Positions 61,201 to 64,000 of a stretch of DNA of 64,000 bases are shown in pieces. This DNA is from Sipunculus nudus (lineage: Eukaryota > Annelida > Sipuncula > Golfingiida > Sipunculidae), in assembly GCA_026874595.1 (NCBI GenBank), contig CM049318.1:3841741-3905740 (forward strand), written 5' to 3'. The position numbers and the translations under genes are program-made. Position 1 is the first letter of the stretch. Every line of letters starts with the position of its first letter. Under the pieces are notes generated by a model. The model saw nothing but the letters and a program-made list of their open reading frames with translations. It was not told the DNA's origin and ran no database searches.

Positions 61201-62695
61201 TTTATTACTGGGGCCACTGAAATAATAAAAATCAATTTAATTCAGAATGAAAATGAAAAAAAAAATGCAAGTAGAAAAATACAAATTTATTACCACTGTT
61301 TATTCACATTAAACATACCAACAACAACGCATATATGACGAGTTCTGAGCCTTGAGAAACAACTAGAGACCCATGGGTCTCGACGCTCAGCTGAAATTGT
61401 CTACAAGGATATTTAATAAAAAGTGGGTCAAGCGACCTTGAGCCTTGACCTTGTGACCTAAAAATCGAAGAATTTACTCCACTTGAACTTGCACCATTCT
61501 GATTTTCATAACAATCAATCCACCCCTTCTTGACATAACTAGAACATTGACAGGTCAGGAAGGGCCTCACTTAAGGCCAATAGACTTCCATTGCGGGCTG
61601 AGAGATGCTTAAAAAATACAACAAAGGATTTAAATGCATGTAGAGTCAGATGGAACTGACTCAAAACTTTATTTAAACAACTGAATAAAGATGTTAAGAT
61701 CTGAAGCCGTGCTAGTTGTGTAAAAAAAAACATAGGAGTCGACCATCCCTGGCAACAGAAACATAAATGCATCTGGTTTATTGATTTGTACGCCATAACA
61801 GCATAAACATTAGCATGATGATCCTGTGACTTTTACCTTTGATGTTGTGATCCCAACATCGATAAAATTCTTCCTCTGTTGGGTGAGCAATATGTGAGAA
61901 ATGAAAGGTTAATGGATGAAAAGATTGGTAAAAATTGTATCAACATTTTTTATAGAACTCGGTCCTGTGAGCTTGACCTTTGACCTCAAGACCCCTAAAT
62001 CAAAAGAGATAATTATTGATTCATATAAAATTAATTTTGGAACCAATATTTCAAACCAAACCTGAGTCATCCAGAAACACGTTTGTGGACAGATGGCCCC
62101 TGTGACCTTGACCTTTGATTTTTTACCCCAAAATCAATAGGGTTCTTCTCCTATTTGCAGATCAATTACATGTGCAAGCTGGAAGGGAAGGTTTAGATTT
62201 GAAGATTTGGCTTAAAATGCACCTTGATACATTTTATTCGAAAAGTCTCCCGGTATACCAGCGTCACAACTACAGATGTAACCAGCCTTACCCGGTATCT
62301 AATTACAGATGTAACTAGTACCGACAGGTATCTGCTTTTTATCTACTTACAGTATATCCCGGTATACCCAGCGTCAGAACTACAGATGAAACCATCCCTG
62401 CTCGGTATCTACTTATAGGTATTAATGGTATCTACGGGTTTCTGTCTGATATCTACTTACATTTGCGCAGTATCTTCCGATATACTAAGCGTTATAAATA
62501 CAGGTGTAACCAGCCTTACCAGGTATCTAATTACAGGTGTGACTGGTATCTACTGGTATTTGCCTGGCATCTACTTACATTTGTCGCAGTGTCTCCCCGT
62601 ATACCCGGCGTCGCAGGTACAGTCGTAACCAGCCCCGCTTGGTTTTGGCAGACAATCTCCGTTTACACATGGGCCGCTCAGACAGAAGTCAATCC
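36386..62695 (-). CDS. Multi-EGF-domain protein gene (5' incomplete)
   Basis: Sixteen exons on the - strand each encode one EGF-like domain (six Cys: C-x4-P-C-x-N-G-x-C...Y-x-C-x-C-x-x-G-Y-T-G-x-x-C). Every one is a multiple of 3 nt (111-123), starts after an AG and ends before a GT (one GC), with phase 1 on both sides, so all can be skipped or duplicated without breaking the frame. This architecture is that of extracellular-matrix or cell-surface proteins such as fibropellins, Notch, Crumbs or their relatives. It would fold in the secretory pathway and probably act in adhesion or signalling. Two domains near the 3' end begin D-I-(D/K)-E-C, the start of calcium-binding EGF domains. No other domain type, signal peptide or sure membrane helix is seen in this window. 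The gene runs past 62.7 kb. Which family member it is cannot be told. Confidence 0.88.
36527..36625 (-). CDS. Possible last exon of the EGF gene
   Basis: On the - strand, a pyrimidine-rich TTTTGTTTTCAGAGATTTTAG precedes a frame reading [20 protein letters not shown], then [12 protein letters not shown] and TAG. The 33 codons look protein-like (polar, Pro- and Ser-rich, like a cytoplasmic tail). Exons linking it to the last EGF exon at 38.8 kb are not found, so the assignment rests on position, strand and the poly(A) signals. Confidence 0.35.
   Translation of the reverse strand, partial: QQAMTPFKVGPKPEQAVSMGVDVPPSNSGSYT
37560..38110. repeat. Dispersed repeat with CCGTCCGTC tract
   Basis: GGGCCCCGCTTGAATAAACGGG, shortened at its ends elsewhere, opens the copy, and AAGGGCCTTTTGCGGGGCTC near 38,096 mirrors it. 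In between lies TGCCGCCCGTCCGTCCGTCC. Resembles a common bivalve repeat. No coding capacity. Confidence 0.5.
38768..38878 (-). CDS. EGF exon 16 (calcium-binding type)
   Basis: Acceptor TTCAAG|A, donor GAAG|GTAAGG. Reads [15 protein letters not shown], then [16 protein letters not shown]. The D-I-D-E-C start is the calcium-binding signature. One extra Cys (RDTC) lies between the third and fourth canonical Cys. Confidence 0.9.
39342..39452 (-). CDS. EGF exon 15
   Basis: Acceptor GCCCAG|T, donor CTTG|GTAAAT. Reads [11 protein letters not shown], then [15 protein letters not shown]. Confidence 0.92.
39715..39885 (+). mobile_element. SINE fragment (same family as 40,997)
   Basis: Shares TTCACTCACAAACGAGTACGCCTT and CCCGCAGGTGCGG with the SINE body at 41,138-41,240, cited here as two short blocks: ACAAACGA(G/A)T(A/G)CGCCTT and CCCGCAGGTGC. 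The tRNA-like head is missing. Confidence 0.6.
40438..40496. repeat. (AT)n plus (AAT)n microsatellite
   Basis: TA repeats followed by about nine ATA units. Confidence 0.9.
40997..41280 (+). mobile_element. tRNA-derived SINE
   Basis: The head has TGGCGCAGGGGTAGAGC (A box) and AGTTCGAATCTC (B box, matching GWTCRANNC) at tRNA-like spacing. A body that recurs at 39.7 kb follows. It sits in an intron of the EGF gene, opposite in orientation. The 3' tail is not clear. It is not a functional tRNA: the acceptor stem does not pair. Confidence 0.7.
41394..41504 (-). CDS. EGF exon 14 (calcium-binding type)
   Basis: Acceptor TTTACAG|A, donor ACAC|GTATGA. Reads [15 protein letters not shown], then [16 protein letters not shown]. 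Confidence 0.92.
42594..42704 (-). CDS. EGF exon 13
   Basis: Acceptor TTTTCAG|A, donor GAGG|GTAAGT. Reads [11 protein letters not shown], then [15 protein letters not shown]. Confidence 0.92.
43553..43669 (-). CDS. EGF exon 12
   Basis: Acceptor ATTGCAG|G, donor GAGG|GTAAGA. Reads [11 protein letters not shown], then [15 protein letters not shown]. Confidence 0.92.
44269..44382 (-). CDS. EGF exon 11
   Basis: Acceptor ATTCCAG|T, donor GAGA|GTAAGT. Reads [12 protein letters not shown], then [15 protein letters not shown]. Confidence 0.92.
45382..45418. repeat. (AT)n microsatellite
   Basis: TA dinucleotides in the intron just downstream of EGF exon 10. Confidence 0.9.
45456..45566 (-). CDS. 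EGF exon 10
   Basis: Acceptor CTTACAG|A, donor CTAG|GTGACC. Reads [11 protein letters not shown], then [15 protein letters not shown]. Confidence 0.92.
46232..46348 (-). CDS. EGF exon 9
   Basis: Acceptor CCATCAG|A, donor ACTG|GTGAGG. Reads [12 protein letters not shown], then [15 protein letters not shown]. Confidence 0.92.
46669..46744. repeat. (AT)n microsatellite
   Basis: About 76 bp of TA dinucleotides. Confidence 0.9.
47290..47463. mobile_element. pogo-like MITE with TA duplication
   Basis: Left end CAGTAAACCCTCGATATAAC pairs with the right end GTTAAGCGGGGCTTTATTG. TA flanks both ends. This terminus is typical of pogo/Tigger-type elements. It lies 25 bp from EGF exon 8. Confidence 0.75.
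47488..47601 (-). CDS. EGF exon 8 (GC donor)
   Basis: Acceptor TTCGCAG|T. Reads [12 protein letters not shown], then [15 protein letters not shown]. The phase-1 end needs ATCG|GCGAGT, a GC splice donor. The nearest GT (GGCGA|GTATTG) would be out of phase. Confidence 0.88.
47775..47939. mobile_element. pogo-like MITE with TA duplication
   Basis: CAGTTAAACCTGTGTTATAAG at the left (cited in part: CAGTTAAACCTG) pairs with GACTGGTTCTACTG at the right, flanked by TA. Related to 27,067 and 47,290. Confidence 0.7.
48039..48172. repeat. (AT)n and inverted AT-rich repeat
   Basis: AT tracts around a palindrome in which GACGACCTGAAATATAAATA (48,028) is mirrored by TATTTATATTTCAGGTCGTC (48,103). It can form a long hairpin. 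Confidence 0.8.
48268..48384 (-). CDS. EGF exon 7
   Basis: Acceptor TTATCAG|G, donor GATG|GTACAA. Reads [11 protein letters not shown], then [15 protein letters not shown]. Confidence 0.92.
48600..48930. repeat. Short tandem motif TAATCTGAAATC
   Basis: A ~27-bp motif close to TAATCTGAAATCGTAGGGGG repeats about ten times with decay. The same motif appears at 11.74, 12.55 and 31.27 kb. Confidence 0.6.
49158..49271 (-). CDS. EGF exon 6
   Basis: Acceptor TTTTCAG|T, donor ACCC|GTAAGT. Reads [12 protein letters not shown], then [15 protein letters not shown]. Confidence 0.92.
49693..49803 (-). CDS. EGF exon 5
   Basis: Acceptor CTTGCAG|T, donor CAAG|GTGAGA. Reads [11 protein letters not shown], then [15 protein letters not shown]. 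Confidence 0.92.
50637..50747 (-). CDS. EGF exon 4
   Basis: Acceptor TTTTCAG|T, donor ATAA|GTAAGT. Reads [11 protein letters not shown], then [15 protein letters not shown]. Confidence 0.92.
50793..50950 (+). mobile_element. Solo LTR / tRNA-like element, related to 27,510
   Basis: Begins TGTAACAATAAC. GAAGCTTGCTTTTCCAGCGGAGCGG, cited in part as GCTTGCTTT and AGCGGAGCGG, matches the LTR at 27.5 kb. GGTTCGAATCC is a perfect B box. It ends near CTTCCTAACA. It is not a functional tRNA gene because no acceptor stem forms. Confidence 0.5.
51180..52654 (-). repeat. ~50-bp minisatellite grown from EGF exon 3
   Basis: About 17-20 diverged copies of a ~50-bp unit. On the - strand each unit holds ACCGGTTACACAGGGG, ATGTGGCACAG and then GTAATGTTAC. 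That equals the last ~31 nt of EGF exon 3 ([10 protein letters not shown]) plus its donor and about 19 nt of intron. The array starts at the exon's own donor (52,654) and extends into the downstream intron. It is interrupted by a hAT-like element at 52,073-52,539. Confidence 0.85.
52065..52547. mobile_element. hAT-like MITE inside the 50-bp array
   Basis: The element (52,073-52,539) begins CAGTGGCGTCAAT and ends ATTGACGCCCCTG. Its 8-bp flanks are GTCTTGTA (52,065-52,072) and GTCCTGTA (52,540-52,547), one mismatch. The interior is (AT)n-rich and has a G-run. It inserted after the minisatellite had formed. Confidence 0.8.
52655..52777 (-). CDS. EGF exon 3
   Basis: Acceptor TTTCCAG|G, donor ACAG|GTAATG. 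Reads [12 protein letters not shown], then [15 protein letters not shown]. It is the longest of the set (123 nt) and is the parent of the ~50-bp array downstream. Confidence 0.92.
53134..60615 (-). repeat. 85-bp minisatellite grown from EGF exon 2
   Basis: About 88 copies (length divided by period) of an 85-bp unit in head-to-tail order. Read on the - strand, each unit is 70 nt of EGF exon 2 ([20 protein letters not shown], then CNQ) followed by its donor GTAAGT and 9 more intron bases (AGAAGACAG), then the next TGTACACC. A copy cannot be translated through: 85 is not a multiple of 3 and stops follow the donor. Most copies keep GTAAGT. A subset has GTAATT. The left-most copy has lost the donor (ATAAGT). 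A few units are 84 bp. The whole array lies in the intron between EGF exons 2 and 3. Confidence 0.95.
60616..60729 (-). CDS. EGF exon 2, parent of the 85-bp array
   Basis: Acceptor GTTTAAG|T (weak pyrimidine tract), donor CAGA|GTAAGT. Reads [12 protein letters not shown], then [14 protein letters not shown]. Its last 70 nt and donor are the unit amplified in the neighbouring intron. The first 44 nt are not in the repeat. Confidence 0.9.
60905..61010 (-). mobile_element. tRNA-like relic (SINE fragment?)
   Basis: The - strand has GGGTTCGAATCCCATACGG, a perfect B box, in a ~100-bp tRNA-like stretch. No paired acceptor stem and no clear A box are seen, so this is a decayed SINE or tRNA-derived fragment, not a tRNA gene. 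Confidence 0.35.
61290..62160. repeat. Dispersed repeat with tgaccttgacctttga blocks
   Basis: CCTTGAGCCTTGACCTTGTGACC (cited in part: GACCTTGTGACC) near 61,435, GAGCTTGACCTTTGACCTC near 61,970 and TGTGACCTTGACCTTTGA near 62,100 mark related modules of a repeat common in bivalves. Non-coding. Confidence 0.5.
62245..62578 (-). repeat. ~115-bp diverged tandem repeat grown from EGF exon 1
   Basis: About three decayed copies, with TATCTACTTACA near 62,338, 62,449 and 62,570. Each includes a damaged version of the 3' half of EGF exon 1 (the GGTTACGACTGTACCTG...GGGTATACCGG region) with its donor and following intron. The array starts at the real donor and extends downstream. Confidence 0.7.
62579..62695 (-). 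CDS. EGF exon 1 (first in this window)
   Basis: Acceptor CAAACAG|G, donor AAAT|GTAAGT. Reads [11 protein letters not shown], then [15 protein letters not shown]. It starts in phase 1, so earlier exons must lie beyond the window. Confidence 0.92.
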
Positions 62696-64000
62696 CTGTT
62701 TGATAAAAGATGAGATTACATGGAAATTATTTGTTTAATAAAACATATCACAAATGTAAAATCTGTTTACCGAACATTTGCAACTTGTGTCCAGAATTTC
62801 TAAGCTCATGACACGACCAAATTTCCTATTCGTTTATAGAAGTAGTATTCATTTATACAGAAGATGTGTTGTCGTTAAAATGACAGTAATTGACTTGAGA
62901 ATGTCCTAAAAGGTATTTTTGAGTAAATTCAGTTATTTTCAATCATTATTCATCTTGTTCTCGGTTTTTGTGTGGAAGAGATTTTGCATTTAGGCCACAC
63001 ACACACGCACATTAATCTCCGGAATTCCCGCGTCCGTTTTTCTTTTATTTTTTTTATAAACCAGGACCCGGTCTTCGGTAATGTTGCATATTTGTGCACT
63101 TGCGCCTTAGGAGAATAATTAAATGTATTGGCATGGGCTAAATTATTTGATTCCTATAAACCACGGTCCAAGACTGAATTTTGTATTTTTTTACGGCAAA
63201 CTTACACATTTCCTCTCGTACGGTAAATAAAGAAAAAAGAAATAAATGAAATACGGACCGCTCGCATCATATTTTGTTTGTTTAAGAGACCATGATACAT
63301 ATTTGGTATTGTGTTTATATAATATTGTGTTCTACTGCCCATTTTGAATTTGGTCGGACGTCTTGTCTATAAAACCGTCATCAGCTTGAGGAAAGGAATT
63401 GAAAAACACAACTAAACTGACAGAGATAAACAGAAGCCCTATATTTTCATTAAAAATGAACTGTATCAAGGATCTTTACACTTTAAAATATTCACAACTG
63501 CAACGGAAAATGATTAATACAGGTTTTGTCTTTCCCGTAGAAAGAAATGCCTTTCCCCTAAAGACTTTCGGCCACACTTAGCTCAGTATAAACCTGATTC
63601 TGTCATTTTACATGCCATCCTACATTTACACTTACATGCAAAAGAACATGTTTTCAATATTCACACTGTTATATCAGAAACACGATGGTGCAGTGACAAA
63701 AAAGGAAATAAAAATATTAAGGTCTAAGTGCGGGAAATTATAAGAAACTATGGACCGTTTCATAGCAAAATATATGAAATTTATCGGGTTGGTAGAAGAC
63801 CATCTGTAAAATATTTCCTTTTTACATGTGTAATGTTTGTTATTACTTATCAGCTACTATTGCGGAAGACATCTAGGTGTTCACCTTTCCAACGGTATGG
63901 TGCAAAATGAATGTCTTTCCGTGCACGTGGATACCTGTCTGTGACAGGCGGAAAGGCGTTCTTACGATCCCTGGTTATACGGTATGGTATGTATATACCA
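62696..64000. other. Intron of the EGF gene, nothing recognised
   Basis: AT-rich, with a short (CA)n at about 62,998. I found no further EGF exon before the window ends. Confidence 0.5.

Overview
The window is eukaryotic nuclear DNA from a lophotrochozoan animal, most likely a bivalve or related mollusc. The reasons are short exons with GT-AG introns, AT-rich introns full of (AT)n runs, a DEG/ENaC-type channel, a long chain of single-EGF exons, and dispersed repeats rich in CCGTCCGTC, tgaccttgaccttt and GGTGGCGCCACC of the kind common in bivalve genomes. The clade is an inference. No rRNA, CRISPR array or prokaryotic operon is present.

Layout. 1-8.4 kb is gene-poor and repeat-rich: a hairpin repeat (2.4 kb), a 53-bp tandem array (2.7-3.1 kb), a decayed LINE reverse-transcriptase fragment (4.0 kb) and a 2.07-kb foldback-type transposon with a perfect 6-bp target duplication (4764-6831). 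A possible isolated first coding exon lies at 8782. From 11,196 to 29,725 on the + strand is a DEG/ENaC (ASIC/FMRFamide-gated-like) sodium channel gene, with eleven exon pieces that I could join in phase over most of their length. It carries a very large extra segment (about 420 codons) between the Cys-rich extracellular domain and the second membrane helix. Its frame is broken at several points, so it is either a decayed paralogue or contains assembly errors. Its introns hold a solo LTR (23.5-24.2 kb), a nested repeat (24.26-25.78 kb), hAT-like elements and a miniature LTR retrotransposon (27,510-27,883) whose LTR carries a tRNA-like promoter.

29.7-36.4 kb is intergenic: a MITE at 30.3 kb, an 84-bp tandem array at 32.5-33.4 kb and a duplicated dispersed repeat at 33.8-34.5 kb.

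From 62,695 down to about 36,390 on the - strand is one large gene for a secreted or membrane protein made of EGF-like domains (fibropellin/Notch/Crumbs-like). I place 16 exons, each one EGF domain, each a multiple of 3 nt and each phase 1-1, plus a plausible last exon with stop codon and poly(A) signals. The 5' end lies outside the window.

The most striking feature is inside this EGF gene. At three separate EGF exons, the 3' part of the exon together with its splice donor and the first intron bases has been tandemly copied into the downstream intron. The largest case is a ~7.5-kb array of about 88 copies of an 85-bp unit (53.1-60.6 kb), so the intron holds dozens of copies of a 5' splice site. 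A second (~50-bp unit, 51.2-52.65 kb, later hit by a hAT-like MITE) and a third (~115-bp unit, 62.25-62.58 kb) arose from different exons.
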